Shown here one piece after another: positions 1-12,348 of a stretch of DNA of 64,000 bases. The notes beneath the pieces are model-generated. The model was given only the letters and a program-made list of their open reading frames with translations, did not search any database and had not been told where the DNA came from. A program made the position numbers and the translations under genes. Source of the DNA: Hyperoodon ampullatus (lineage: Eukaryota > Chordata > Mammalia > Artiodactyla > Ziphiidae). The stretch lies in NCBI GenBank assembly GCA_949752795.1, contig OX457074.1, positions 31,047,980 to 31,111,979 on the forward strand. The letters are read 5' to 3'. Numbering within the stretch: position 1 is the stretch's first letter; every line of letters starts with the position of its first letter.

Positions 1-1029
1 TTATTTGGGAGACAGTCTTTCCGGCGCTGGCCCTGTGGGTAAAGGGGGCGTGGCAGGGGAGCTCTGGGGGCTGTGGGGTTCTTGAGGGTCAGGTTTGCCT
101 GAAAAGGAGGGGAAAGGAATAAAGATGGAGCCGCAGCAGAAGGAAGGCCAGGACAGGCTGCCTGGGGTCCCCTCTCACGTTTGTGCGTGTCCTGGCCTCG
201 GCCCCGCAGCCTTTGTCTCCGCGAGGGGCAGGTGCCCGAGGAGCCGGCTGGAGCTTATCCACCAGCCGAGCCAGCCTGGAGGGGCTGCTGCTGGAACCAC
301 CCCTTTCCCACGGGAATCTCACGCCCTTCCGGGTACCCGTGGCCCTTCCTCATGTGCTGGGAGCTGCGTCCCTCCCACACCCAGACAGCAGTGCCAGGGA
401 GGCCTGGGTCAGAGGGAGGCCGCTGCCCCCCCAGGCCTCAGAGTCACACGGCCTTGGCAGTGGGACAGGGAGGGAGAAGAGGCTGGTGCAGGCCTGCGGC
501 GGGGGGGCGGAGATGGTGGGGGGCTCTGAGCCCCTGCGCTGCGCGGCCCCCTGCGCTCGCTGGGTCTCAGACGTGTGATCTGCCGCTGAAGGGCGCTGAC
601 CCGCTGGCCACTGTGAGCCAGACTGGAGCTGGTGGATGCGCGCTGGAGGGGTGGGCGCGGCAGCCCCTCCGGCTCCAGAGGGCGGTGTCGCCTGGGGGGC
701 TCTGGGGAGCCCCGAGGCTGTCACCCGTTCTCCCCACCAGCGTTTGGAACTGGCTGCTGAGGTCTGCGGGCGCTGACACTTCCAGACCCCACCACGGCCC
801 GCAAGGTCTCACTCGGACCTGGTGAGGGCGAGCCTCCGGGAAGCCCCCTCTGAGCCCCTGCCCCCGCTCAGGTGTGATGTAGGGCCCTTCTGCCCCGCAC
901 GTGGCCCCTCTGGGCTGGCCAGTGCTGCCTCGGGAACTGAGCCTGAAGCTTGCCCATCCTTGGCCTGACCCACAGCCATGAATCATGATACTAGCCCTCA
1001 CGGTACTTTCCTGTCACGGTGCTTCTGCC

Positions 1030-1360
1030 CCTCACAAGCTGTGTGACTCTGGACAAGTGCCCTAACTTCTCTGTGCCTCTGTTGTCTCATCTGTAAGAGG
1101 AGTTAAAAATACGTTGACTGCTTCTTGGAACAGGGCTCTGCACACGTAAGCATCATGTTAGAATTAGCTACGAGGGTGATGATGACAAAGCACTTTTATG
1201 TCCGTTTTCTCATTGGGTCTTTGCTCAACCCCGTGAGGTGGGCACTTATCACTTGCCCCGTCTTACGGGTGAGGAAATGGAGGCCCAGAGAGGTGGGGTG
1301 ACTCACCTGAGGTCACACAGTGAGTCAGCGGCAACCTCGGGTACTCGATGCTCTTTCCAA
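1030..1360. repeat. Two adjacent MIR-type ancient SINE fragments
   Basis: Around 1035-1170 the sequence reads GTGTGACTCTGGACAAGT then CTCTGTGCCTCTGTTGTCTC, the core of MIR in one orientation. Around 1205-1330 it reads GAGGAAATGGAGGCCCAGAG followed by GTCACACAG, the same family in the other orientation. Both are diverged and of the age expected for placental-wide MIRs. Confidence 0.65.
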
Positions 1361-2392
1361 AGACATGGGAGGCTCTGGTCTGGAAAAAGCAGCCTAGAGA
1401 AGGGCGGACACAGGGGCCTTTCTGAGACCTCTTTCCATGGGCCTGGGGCTGCAGGGGCCTCCAGCCAGCCGGCCAAGTCTGTTCCGCCCAACGTGCCAGC
1501 TCGGGAGCCCAGACGGCTGGGCCCTGCTCCGGCTGGGCACTGCCCGCCGGGCCTCTGCCAGCATGGCAGGCACCCGCTGCTCTTGTCACCCCGAGGAGCT
1601 CCCACCTTCTTGGCCCCAGCTCCATAGCCAGCACTAGGACCAGTCAGGGATTTTCCTGAACTTTCCCTCTGTTATATAAAATTATAGAAATGTTTACCTT
1701 TTAGAAGTAGCAACTTGCTTGTTGGGCCCTGCTCTGCCAGGCCCTGTCCCTTGACACATCACCCTCTGAGGGACGGACCCCCCGCTCCTCCTCACAGCCG
1801 GGGAAACGGAGGCCCAGCCCCATGGCGCACGGGTGGCTCAGCCGGGAACTGGCCCAGTGTTCCTGGACTGGGTTCCCATGAGCCGTGCCCTCACAGCCCA
1901 CAGTTGCAGGGCCCCCGGAGCCCAGGGTGGCCTTTGCCTCTAAGTGTTTTGATGATTGAAGGGAAGCACAGTGCTGGTAGAAATGGAGTGGGAAGTTCGG
2001 TGACCCATTGACCAGGAGCAGCCCCCGTGAGCCCCGGGCCCCGTTTATCAAGGGCCCCGGTGGCAGCAGCTGCCTCCACAGCTCAGGGCTTGACCCAGTC
2101 CTGGCTTGTGTGTCCCCAAGGCCGTGCACCAGGAAGTGGGAGGATGTGGCCTCTATGGGGGTTCAGGTGGAGCCTCGGTTTTCTCATCTGTAGGACGAGG
2201 GGATGACCCCTCTGCTGTCCACTGCAGGATGTGGACATCGGCAGCTGGGTTCCTCCCCTCCTGCTGATGGCCCCTGGGCTTCTGTAGTCCAGCAGCTGGA
2301 AAGCGGCTGTGCCAGATGGGAGCCCGACACCAGGCGCGCTCTCCAGCCATCCTGCAGAGCCAGCCCGGAGAGCAGATATGTATCCATAGCAT

Positions 2393-2601
2393 AAGTTGTA
2401 AATTCTTTTTTTGGGGGGGGGGGGCTGCTTCGGGTCTTAGTTGCGGCATGCGGGATCTTTCGTTGCGGCGCGTGGGCTTAGTTGCCCCGCGGCATGTGGG
2501 ATCTTAGTTCCCCGACCAGGGCTGTAACCCGTGTCCCCCTGCATTGGAAGGCAGATTCTTAACCACTGGACCACCAGGGAAGTCCCAAGTTTTAAATTCT
2601 T
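2393..2601 (-). mobile_element. CHR-type tRNA-derived SINE with target-site duplication
   Basis: Element body about 2408-2586, inserted in minus orientation: the poly(A) tail appears as a T/G run at the low-coordinate side, and the tRNA-like head (minus strand GGGACTTCCCTGGTGGTCCA) is at the high side. It is flanked by a 15-bp duplication, AAGTTGTAAATTCTT at 2393-2407 and AAGTTTTAAATTCTT at 2587-2601, with one mismatch. CHR SINEs are restricted to cetaceans, hippos and ruminants (established knowledge). Confidence 0.85.
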
Positions 2602-2604
2602 AAG

Positions 2605-3010
2605 TAGGTGTCACATGCTAACGGTAAAAAAAAGAAAACTCGAATCCACTCTCCTCTTTTGTACAAATGGGGCATCTCTGCACACTTTCTACGCTGCGCT
2701 TTTCTCGCCCGACTTGAAGGCGGCACCCTATTCACACACGAAGCCCTTCCTCACTCGTATCCACTGTATGGAATTCCCCACGTGTGTTTCCCTCAGCCCC
2801 TTCACAGGACAGTTAGGGGATCTCCGGTCTTTGGCCTTTACAAACGACACTGCAGTTAACCTGTGCAGACGACTCTGGGCCTGGCTGTAGGCAGGACTGC
2901 TGGGTCAGGAGGCACGTCTAGCTTCCATTTGGGTCCAGATTGCCAAAAAGCTCTCTAAAGAGACCGTACCAGCTTACCCACACATCCCTAACTAGACCAG
3001 GGGCAGCTGC
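2605..3010 (-). repeat. Ancient L1 (L1M-like) 3' fragment
   Basis: Phrases such as ACAAACGACACTGCAGTTAA, ACTGCTGGGTCAGGAGG and ATTGCCAAAAAGCTCTCTAA match, with decay, the antisense of the old mammalian L1 3' region. No intact reading frame remains. Family assignment is from pattern memory; subfamily is not determined. Confidence 0.5.
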
Positions 3011-6000
3011 TGGCCAGGGGAGATGCAGACGCCGCATCCATACCTGTGCTGGTGGGGCCAAAACAGGTGGTTTCCCCAGAAGAAATCCTCCAAGGTCTGG
3101 CATGTCTGGGGGCCAGGCCAGGGAGAGCCAGAGTCCACCCCTGCAGGCCTGTTCCCTCCTCCGGGGTATGGTCTCTCTCAGTGCTGTCATCTGTGAAACA
3201 AGGGCGATCATGCGACCCAGCCCGCGGGACTGGCGTGAGGATGAAGTTTGTTGGTGAAAGTGCTTATTAGGTCAGCGCCGGGCCCGTGGGGCAGTGAGAA
3301 CAGTGTGGGTGAGCCCTGTACTCCCAGGACTGCAGCCCCTGGGGTCTGTGCTGGGGTCCAGATATCTTGGCCCCTCGGAAGGGGTCAGGGAAGGGGACAG
3401 TGTTCGGGAACCATCAGGGGAAAGGGTGGCATCAGTTTAGCCCAGCTTCCCGCTGTCCCGACGGGGACACTGAGGCCCAGGAGGCCTGGACTTGAAGTGA
3501 CTGTGGGTTCAGCAGCGTGAGCTGCCCTTTCATCGCTGCATCGCTGCCAGGAAACAGGGCCGAATTCAGAGTCCCGGGCTTGCCCAGGCCACTGCAGGAC
3601 CCCAGCTCTGAGAGGAATGCCGAGCCACAGCCTGGTCCCTGGTCCTGCACGGTCCTACTCGGACAGGACAGGACCCGGAGCCCCTCGCCGAGCCCGGCCT
3701 CCCGGCCTCCCAGGCCGGCAGAGACAGACTCGCCTGGGAGCTTGTTAGAATGACCCTCGACCCAGCTCAGCAGACGCCATCTTACTAAGACATGCCCTGC
3801 AGCATAGGACACACATGGGGACTCCAGCCAGGAAACAGCCCGCCAGCCCACCGTGGGGGTCAGGACACAGTCCGTGGGCAGACCTTAACCCTCAGTCCCG
3901 GAGGCCCTCCCTCACTCTGGGGCATTAGCCCTCCCCGGTCCCTTACCGAGGACCCGCTTTGTCCCCCCACTTCGCTTCCTGGGAGGTAGAGGTAGAGCAA
4001 GGTCCGGCCCTCGCCCCCGTGGATGGCGCTGGGGCGCTGGAAGCTGCTGCCCCTCGTGAAACCTCCACCAGGCACCAAGCACAGCGTCTCCATGAGCCTT
4101 GCGGCCCGCACCGCCCCCCCCCATCAGTGTGGGGTCAGAGCAGGCTCCAGCTGAGGAGCGTGAGGCTCAGAGAGGTGAAGTGAGCTGCCCAAGGCCACCC
4201 AGCAGACAGTGTGCAGAGCTGTTTGGCATCAGGACCTAGGTATTTAGAGTTAGGGTGGGGATGGAGCTGGGGCAGGTGGTAACTCCCAGTGCCCCAAGGC
4301 CACACAGCCAGCCACCTGTGAGCCATCATAATTGGCTGGCCTGGCCAGTGTGAATGTGTGCTCCCGTCTGGTCTCAAGACTGACACTCTTCCACCGCAGA
4401 GCTAGCCAGGAGGGATTCTCCTGCAGCTTTGCAGAACAAGGCTCTCTGGGTCGGGCTGAGTTAGCTGCGTATAGCTGGGAGAGGCGCTTTCCCCCAGATG
4501 CTGAGTGACCCGGAAGCTGGGGTGGGGAGGGAGATCTGGAAGGGTCTGGTTTAGTTGGAGGTGAGGCCCGAGGGGGCTGGGCCTGGGCAAAGGGAAACTA
4601 GCCTTTAGCTGCAACCAGCGCGCAGAAAACGGGTAGAAAGTATTCTGTTCACCCTGGGAGAAAAACAGAGTGCTGTTCAGAACGGCTGGATGCTGGACTC
4701 AGATAGCTGCCCTCCCCTCATTTTTATCCTCCAGCACCTCCACGTTTCAGGGCTGTGTGGAGGAAAGTCAGCCAGGATGAGGCGGCAGCTGAAAACCAAA
4801 GGCAAATATTTTCCATCCTGAGAAAAGCGGTCCCAGGACACCTCCAGATCAGAGCTGGTGGTGTGCTTTCCCCAAAGGCCAGTGCTTCTGGTCACCAGGC
4901 GACGTGTCTGGGGGCGCTGCCCAGGATCCACCCCGACCCTGGGAGGGGGGTGTGTGCAGCAGGCCATCCATCCAAGCCACGCCCTGAAATGGAAGCTCCC
5001 TTCCCAGCAGAGGGGGCGGCGGGGAAGTCCAGAGCACAAGGTGGCCCCAGCTGTTCATCTGGCAAGGCTCCCCCCACCCAGAAGCCAGTCTTGAGATGGA
5101 GACCCCCTTTCATACCAAAATAGGAGCTGTCCGTTGTTTGAGCAACGCAAAGCTGCCAGGCCCTGCGTGAAGTTGTAGTGTATTTGTCATAACTACAGCT
5201 ACACACATGTAAAAAGCAGTGGTACGTGGCTTTGTGACATTTATATTTGGACTGCAGATGAGGCCCTGCCTGAGACCATCAGTAGGGGCCTGGTGCCTTG
5301 GTGGCTGGTTCTGCAGGGGAAGTGGGGGGACGTAGGTGGGAAGAAGGCAGTGTGACTTCTCTACAGCGCTTCACCACAGCAAGCCCCCTGCCCTTTTTTT
5401 CTCCCAAGAAAACCAGTTTTCTGAAATTTCCGAAGGAGTGAACCAGGGCCTCACTGTCATCCTTGCGCCCTGGAACAGGGAGGGTCCCCCCACCTCCCAC
5501 CTCCCACCTCCCACCACGGCCCCTGTCCCGCTCTGCGGCTCAGTCTCCACATCTGTGAAATGAGAGGTCACGTTGCCTCCTAGAAGGGCAGTTTGAAGTA
5601 CAGTCTACGAAGGCCACAGGAGGGGGCCAGGCACGCCGTGCCGCCGCTATTACACCCACTTCCACCGTCTGAGGGTTACCGAGAACTTAGGTCAAGATCT
5701 GAGGGAGGCCCCGGGCCCCGTGTCCAGGCTGGTTGAGGGGAAAAGCCCCTGGAGAAGCCCCCTCCGCCCTGCCAGGCCCTGCGTGTGCTCAGGGGGTCCC
5801 GCTCTACCCACAGACTGCCTCCCCTGCAGGCCAGGCTGGGCCTCCCAGCTGGCCCTAGGGTGTCACCAGACCAGCTGTCCTCACATCTGGATTCCACACG
5901 CATCCCCCTGCCTCCACCCCGGCTGGCCAGGCTTCCCTCTCTGCAGCAACCCTGGCCACTGGCTGCTTCCTTGGGGTGGGGGTCTTGGGCTCCCCCACCC

Positions 6001-6429
6001 TTCAGCTAATCCGGGAAGAAATCTGGCCCCCGTTCCCAGATAGGCCCTTTTTTTTGCTGCCACCGGGCCAGGCAGCTCCCGGCGGGAAGGCCCTTTCCCT
6101 CTCTTCCCAGCCCCTGCCCTCCAGTCCCCCACTCTGTTCTGCAGCGGTTGTCTCTCGCCCCCCACCTCGTTCAGGAGGGAGGTGGTCGGGGGTGGTCTGT
6201 GCCTGGGGGTCTCCAGGATTGGGCCTGAGCAGAGTCTGCAAAATGTCAAGTGACTGATCCAGTGGAAGCCCTCAGGGGTTCCTGGATTCAGACAGCTCCT
6301 TTGGGGCTAAGGACAGGCTGGGTTTTGGATGGGTGGCCTTTCGGAGACCAGGGTAATGGGAGTGGACGTGAACTTCCTGTGCCTCAGGCCTCTGAGTTAG
6401 GGGTCGGGGTCTGAGCTGCTGGGCCTCCT

Positions 6430-8460
6430 GGGGAAGGGGCCTCGGTGCGCCCTGGCCCGGCCCGGCGGGTCTGCCTTGGAGGTGTGGGTGTGCAAGGCCA
6501 CTGCTGTGTCAACGGTGTGTGTGTTTGGAGCGGCTTAGGGAGGGGGCTGGAGATGGGGCAGGCGACGCACCGCTTGGCGCCGCCGCTGCCGGAGGGTCCG
6601 CGGGTTAGAAGCGCCGGCTTCCTCGATGACTGAAGAAGGGTGGGCGTTGAGGAGAGAAGGGCGAAATCCAGAGGGGGCTCGGCGCCCCGGCCCGGCCGCC
6701 CCGCATCTGCGGAGGGAGAGCCGAGCCGCCTCGCCGCCCAGGCGAGCGCGGAGGGAGGCGAGAGGACGAGCGCGCCGGGCTCCCCGCCCCCAGCCCAGCC
6801 GGTTCCAATATATCGCAGAAAAGCACGCGGCTGCTAATCGGTCCTTTCCAGGCTGAGATTCCGCCGCGCGATGCCCGCGCAGGGGCGGGGGCCGCGGGCC
6901 GGGGGAGGCGCTCGGAGTCCGGAGCCGCTGAGCGAGGTGAGGAGCCCGCGTCCTCGGCTGCTGGGGGGGCGGGGGGGGAGGCGGGCGCGCAAACCCGTGA
7001 GGCTGGAATGGAAAGGGGAGCAGGTTAAAAATAACCCTCTCCGGCTGGGAAGCTCGCGCGCGCTCTCTCGCCTCGTTCGGTGCCAGAGGACTCCAGGGGA
7101 GGTGGCGTTGGGGAGGGCAGAGCGGGATTCCCCCTTCTCGGCGGGCGGGGTGCCCGCCTGCGCGCCGCGGCTGCACGTGTGCGGGGACGCGCGCCCGAGC
7201 CCCTGCGCCCGGCCGGGGCGCCCCCTCCCCGGGACCGGGCGCAGCTGGCGGCGGCGGCCCCGCCCGCAGCTTCGCGCGGCCGAGGGAAGCTTCGCTCCAT
7301 TATTCATTATTTACGAGCGTTAATAGGTTTGAGGAGCGGGGGTGGGGGCGAGGGCGCGGTGGGGGCCGAGGCACCGGGGGCCGGGGTGCGGAGGGGTGGC
7401 CGGGCGGCGGCGCCACCGTGAGGAGGGGGGGGGGTCTCCGCCTGGGCCGCGGTGCTCGGGGCGCACCTCTCCGCCCGGCTTCTCTCCGCCGGCGCCGGGG
7501 CAGCGCGGGGCGCCGGGAGGGGAGTGCGGGCCTTTGATTTTGCACGTCGCCCTCTGTCCTTCGCGTCCTCGCCCTTCTCGGAGCGCGGGGAGGGGGTGTG
7601 GGCCGTACGCCCCGCCCTGCGCGCCCCTCGCGGCGGCCGCCGCGTCCCGGACGCGGCCTGGGCCTCATTTATCATCATCTTTGGTCAAGTGGAGTGTGCA
7701 AGGAACAGCTGCTTCACTCGGCTGACTTCCGAGGGCGGCTACAGCGGGAATCAGGGAGATGAATGATGGGGGCTGGAGGGGCGCAGCCCCCGGGGTCCCA
7801 GCGCGGGCAGGAGGGAGGCGCGCGGCGTCCACCTCGCCTCCGCCTCGTGGCGAGAAGAGCGCCCCTTCCTTGCTCCCGGCGCCTCCGATCGCGGGACCGC
7901 GGCCGGGGGCGCCCCAGGAGGGGCCCGCGCGCGTCTGGCGGAGCCCGAGGTCGCCGCGACCTTGCTGGGGTCAGCGGGTTGCGCGGCGGAGGCGGCGGCG
8001 CGGCGTCTTTGGTGGCGCTTTCCGGATTGGCGCAGAGGCCGGGAAACCGGGCGGGGGCGGGCGGGGGCGGGCGGGGGGAACACAAATAGAAGGTGAAATT
8101 TTACCTGCCCCTGAGGGAGTCCTGCGGATTTTCTCCCGGCAGCGGCAGGCGCTCTGCCTTTGTCTTACACGCCTGAAACATCTGTTGCAGGGGGGCGGCG
8201 AGGCCGCAGACGCCCCCGCACACCCCGCGCTGCTCCCCATCCTCGTCCCCATCCCCCGCTCGGCCGGCGCCCGGCTCCCGAGCCGCGTTAACCCTGAGGG
8301 CGCTGGGGCACACGCCGGCCGCCCGCGCTCCCGGGGTGCGTGGGAGCCGCGAGGGCGGGGGCGGAAGGGTTAACGGCCGAGGCGCAGACCCTAACTGTCA
8401 GACCCGGGCCCCGCTTCGTTTCAATTACCCTAAGTAGAGGCTGAATGCGCAATTAACGGA
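6430..8460. promoter_or_regulatory. Large CpG island upstream of the RAI1 coding exon
   Basis: About 2 kb of very GC-rich, CpG-dense sequence with many GC boxes (for example around 6900-6980, 7200-7270 and 8050-8075) and no repeat. It contains short AT-rich interruptions (7295-7330, 7665-7700) of the sort seen in conserved regulatory DNA. It lies about 10 kb upstream of the RAI1 start codon. It is a good candidate for an internal RAI1 promoter or for the start of a divergent non-coding RNA (human has antisense/non-coding transcripts in this interval). No TATA box or definite first exon can be assigned from sequence alone. Confidence 0.7.
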
Positions 8461-10393
8461 GTCAGCTTGCCAACTGGAAAGCCGGCCCGCTTTCACGTTG
8501 AGAATACTCCACCAGCTGACTCGGACTAAGCAATTTCCTTCTCTCACTCCCTTCCTCTCTGTCTCTCTTATAACCCCCTCCCTCTTTTTCTCTCTCCTTA
8601 ATAATAAAATTATACCAAGCAGTTTGCGGTGTGGCAGGCGGCCAGAAAAGCGTTTCTTTAAACGCCGCCGTCTCACTATCAGGCTGCAAGAGGATTTGAC
8701 ACGCCGTGGCGGCCTGACAGGCCGCTTCCTCCCCTGGGGGCTGGGGGGGGAGGGGCGCCGATTCCCCAGCTCCCCCAGGTGGAGGGAGGCTGGGAGGGGC
8801 TGTCAGCATGCTGCAGAGAGGGAGGGGGTGTCAGAGGCAGGGAAGGGAGGGGAGGTTCCCGCCCGGGCTGAGGAAGGGGGGCGTTCCCTGACACCTGGGA
8901 AACTGGGTGTCCAGGAGGAGGATCTGGGCCCCCACTTTTGGCCTCCAGCTCAGAGTTCATTTTCTGGTGGACAGAGGGGCCATTCTGGGGCACAGAGCTA
9001 TAGAGGGATCTCAGCCCTGCTGGGCCTTCTGGACAAGTCACTGCCCCTCTCTGGGCTTCCAGGAATCCTCTGCAAAACGAGGGGGGAGGTTTGACCTCCA
9101 ATAGGCTCTGCAGAAAGTGGCTTCTGGTGGTTCACTGCTCTTAGCAGCTGGCCCTGTTGACCGGGCGATAGAGAGGGATGCAGGCACCCCTGTCAGAAAC
9201 AAGTCGGAGACCCCACTCCAGCTCTGGCCACAGACCAGTGGGCCTCCGGGGGGGGAGGGTGGCCCTTCCCCGGAAGCAGTGATGCAGGCAGCTGACAAAT
9301 GGGGGTGACTTTGCAGGACTGCCAGGGATTGGTACCCTGAGGACAGAGGGCAGTTGACCATTGGCTGCAGCAGCCAGGCCACCTGAGGTGGGGGAGGGGC
9401 GGTAACTGCAGCCACCCCACCTGCTCGGTCCTCACCCCTCACTCAGGCCGCTCCTCCCATGGGGCGGCCCCCTCCTTCCAGCCTGCCCTGACCACCTCCT
9501 CTCCCCGCCCCCAGAGCCTCGTCTGTGTCTGTCTGCCTCAGGAGGGCAGGAGCCATTGCATTTTCCTGTGTATCCTCAGCGCCCAGGTTGTCCCCTGTGC
9601 AGACTGTAGGCTAAGTGGAGATGGGCTTGACAAGCGAGTGGGCTCGGACACAGAGGGCTGTGACCCAGGGGGCTGTGGAGGGCAGAGCATAAGCTCCATC
9701 TTCCCTTCCTGGTTGGCTGTTGCACGTGTCCTGGCCTCCAGGCCTGTCGTCAGGGCTGTGGTGAGGGTCAGGTAACGCACCCTCACCCATCTGTTCATCC
9801 ATCCACCCATCCAGGCAGCATTTAATAGGCACCTACTTGGGGCAGTTTCTAGGCTTAGAGCCTAGGACCCAACAGATGAAGCCCCTGCCTTCATCAGGCT
9901 GCTTTTCAGTGAGGGATGCACAGGTGAACCGGCTCATTAGACCATTAATTACGTAATTACCACTGATGAGGGCCACCAGGGACCCAGCAACGTGGAAGGT
10001 GGGGCGGAGCTCTCAAGGAGGCTACGAGTGCCTCTGTGGGCCTCGAGCCTTCCGCCGCCCGGCCTTTGCAGCCCCCATCGCTCTGGCCCCATGGGACCGC
10101 CACTGCCCAGCACCGCCCTCCTGCAGGCCCCCCAGTGCTTCCCCTTTGGTTCCATCCAGAGCTTAACTGGTTCGTGCTGGCCTCAGGGCTTCTCCCAGAG
10201 GCCAGGGAGAGTTCGGGGGGTGGGCGGCTCCTGCTATCACTCCTTCACACCAGGCATCCCCCAGGTACCCACCAAGGCGCCCTGCCTCACTCGGGCCAAG
10301 TGCCATCTGCATTTGACACCAGGAGCTTGTGAGCAGATACAGCCCGCAGACCAGTTCTCTTGATCTCCAGGGTGTTAAAGGTTTTACTTGGTT
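8461..10393. other. Non-coding, RAI1 5' intron
   Basis: The stretch 8500-8720 is pyrimidine- then AT-rich, unique, and holds motif-dense sequence such as TTTGCGGTGTGGC (RUNX-like) and TTAATAATAAAATTATA; it could be conserved regulatory DNA flanking the CpG island. About 9780-9960 resembles a diverged ancient interspersed repeat. No coding exon was recognised. Confidence 0.5.
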
Positions 10394-11558
10394 GATAACA
10401 TTTTTAAAAAAATTTTATTGAAGTCTAGTTGATTTACAATGTTGTATTAATTTCTGTTGTACAGCAAAGTGATTCGGTTATACCTATATTTTTTTCATAT
10501 TCTTTTCCTTTATGGTTTATCAAGGATATTGAATATAGTTCCCTGTGCTGTACAGTAGGACCTTGTTGTTTATCCATCCTATATATAATAGTTTGCATCT
10601 GCTAATCCCAAGCTCCCAATCCATCCCTCCCCCATCCGCACTTACCCTTTGGCAACCACAAGTCTGTTCTCTACGTCTGTGAGTCTGTTTCTGTTTTGTG
10701 GACATGTTCATTTGTGTCATACTGTAGATTCCACAGATAAGTGATACCGTATGGTGTTTGTCTTTCTCTTTCTTGCTTAGTATGATAATCTCTAGGTCCA
10801 TCCATGTTGCTGCAAATGGCATTATTTCACTCTTTTTTACGGCTGAGTAGTATTCCTTTGTATATATGCACCGCATCTTCTTCACCCATTCATCTCTCGA
10901 TGGACATTTTTTTTTTTTTTTTTCCGGTACGCTGGCCTCTCACTGTTGTGGCCTCTCCCGTTGCAGAGCACAGGCTCCGGATGCGCAGGCTCAGCGGCCA
11001 TGGCTCACGGGCCCAGCCGCTCCGCGGCACGTGGGATCCTCCCAGACCGGGGCACGAATCCGCGTCCCCTGCATCGGCAGGCGGACTCTCAACCACTGCG
11101 CCACCAGGGAAGCCCCTCTCGATGGACATTTACGTTGTTTCCATGTCTTGGCTATTGCGAATAGTGCTGCTGTGAACATAGGGGTGCATGTGTCTTTTTA
11201 AATTATAGTTTCGTCTGGATATATGCCCAGGAGTGGGCTTGCTGGATCATATGGCAGCTCTATTTTTAGTTTTTTGAGGAACCTCCATACTGTTCGCCAT
11301 AGTGGCGGCACCAACTTACATTCCCACCAACAGTGCAGGAGGGTTCCCTTTTCTCCACACCCTCTCCAGCATTTGTTATTTGTACACTTTTTAATGGTGG
11401 CCTTTCTGACTGGTGTGAGGTGGTACCTTGTAGTTTTGATTTGCGTTTCTCTAATAACTAGTGATGTTGAGCATCTTTTCCTGTGCCTATTGGCCATCTA
11501 TCTGTATATCTTCTTTGGAGAAATGTCTATTTAGCTCTTCTGCCCAGATAACATTTTT
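10394..11558 (-). mobile_element. 5'-truncated L1 LINE insertion, minus orientation
   Basis: Flanked by the direct repeat GATAACATTTTT at 10394-10405 and 11547-11558. Between them, the minus strand encodes broken C-terminal pieces of L1 ORF2: a segment with KKSEIMPFAATWMDLE around 10750-10860 and one with [17 protein letters not shown] around 11270-11340. The 3' UTR is of the artiodactyl/cetacean L1 type. The copy is severely 5'-truncated, interrupted by a SINE (10910-11115), and not functional. Confidence 0.85.
10894..11131 (-). mobile_element. CHR-type SINE nested inside the L1
   Basis: A 16-bp perfect target duplication, CTCTCGATGGACATTT, occurs at 10894-10909 and 11116-11131. The SINE body between them runs from a long T run (poly(A) tail on minus) to a CCACCAGGGAAGCCCC end. 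It splits the L1 ORF2 remnant, so it inserted after the L1. Confidence 0.9.
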
Positions 11559-11802
11559 TAAAATGAGAGATTCCTCTTTCTATAAACCACTTCGAGGCTC
11601 TGGCACCCTGGGTCCTCCTTCCCACCGGCAGCAATCAGCTGGAGCACTTTACTTCCTTCCTCACCCTTCACGGGTGCGTTACCTGTCAGGCCCGAGGGAG
11701 ATCTTCTTTGTCAAGTGAATGAGGAGCTGTAGCCACAAGCCCCTCATCCCCACCCAAATGTGCTCTGTACCTCCACTCGACCTTGTTCTGGGTATTTTCA
11801 TA

Positions 11803-11983
11803 ATGTGACATCTTATTTATTTATTTTTCAACAATTAGAGATTGGATTTTATTTATTTATTTATTGGCTGCACCACGCAGCATGGAGGAGCTTAGTTCCC
11901 TGACCACGGATCGAACCTGTGCCCCCTGCAGTGGAAGCGTGGAGTCTTAACCACTAGACCACCAGGGAAGTCCTATGTGACAT
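11803..11983 (-). mobile_element. Short CHR-type SINE, first of a serial pair
   Basis: The body at about 11812-11974 has a (TTTA)n tail side and ends CCACCAGGGAAGTCC. It is bracketed by ATGTGACAT at 11803-11811 and 11975-11983. It is a short form lacking the long internal arm seen in the neighbouring copy. Confidence 0.8.
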
Positions 11984-12348
11984 TTTTATTTATTTATTTA
12001 TTTTTGGCTGCATTGGGTCTTTGCTGCTGTGCGTGGGCTTTCTCGCGGCGCACAGGCTTCTCATTGCGGTGGCTTCTCTTGTTTCAGAGCAGGGGCTCTA
12101 GGCACGCGGGCTTCAGTACTTGTGGCTCACGGGGCTCTAGAGTGCAGGCTCAGTAGTTGTGGCACACAGGCTTCAGTAGTTGTGGCTTGCGGGCTCTAGA
12201 GCGCAGGCTCAGTAGTTGTGGCGCACTGGCTTAGCTGCTCCGCAGCATGTGGGATCTTCCCGGACCAGGGATCGAACCCGTGTCCCCTGCATTGGCAGGT
12301 GGATTCTTAACCACTGCGCCACCAGGGAAGTCTCCCATGTGACATTTT
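11975..12348 (-). mobile_element. Long CHR-type SINE, second of a serial pair
   Basis: The body at about 11987-12336 contains several TCAGTAGTTGTGGC-type internal repeats and ends CCACCAGGGAAGTC. It is bracketed by ATGTGACATTTT at 11975-11986 and 12337-12348. The left duplication is the right duplication of the preceding SINE, so two insertions used the same target sequence one after the other. Confidence 0.85.

Larger units (their letters stand above)
1..6429. other. Non-coding sequence 5' of the RAI1 coding exon (5' intron or flank)
   Basis: No exon with splice sites and a recognisable protein could be found here on either strand; open frames are short and low-complexity. In human, RAI1 begins far upstream and its first exons are non-coding, so this is most simply a RAI1 5' intron (inference). 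It holds old MIR fragments (about 1030-1360, 1750-1870, 3150-3290, 4120-4240), one young SINE (2393-2601) and an ancient L1 relic (about 2605-3010). The rest is GC-rich unique sequence. Confidence 0.6.

Noticed and set aside
10520..11497. Minus-strand frames with reverse-transcriptase-like C-terminal sequence
   Set aside because: They are remnants of L1 ORF2, truncated and split by a SINE, not host genes.
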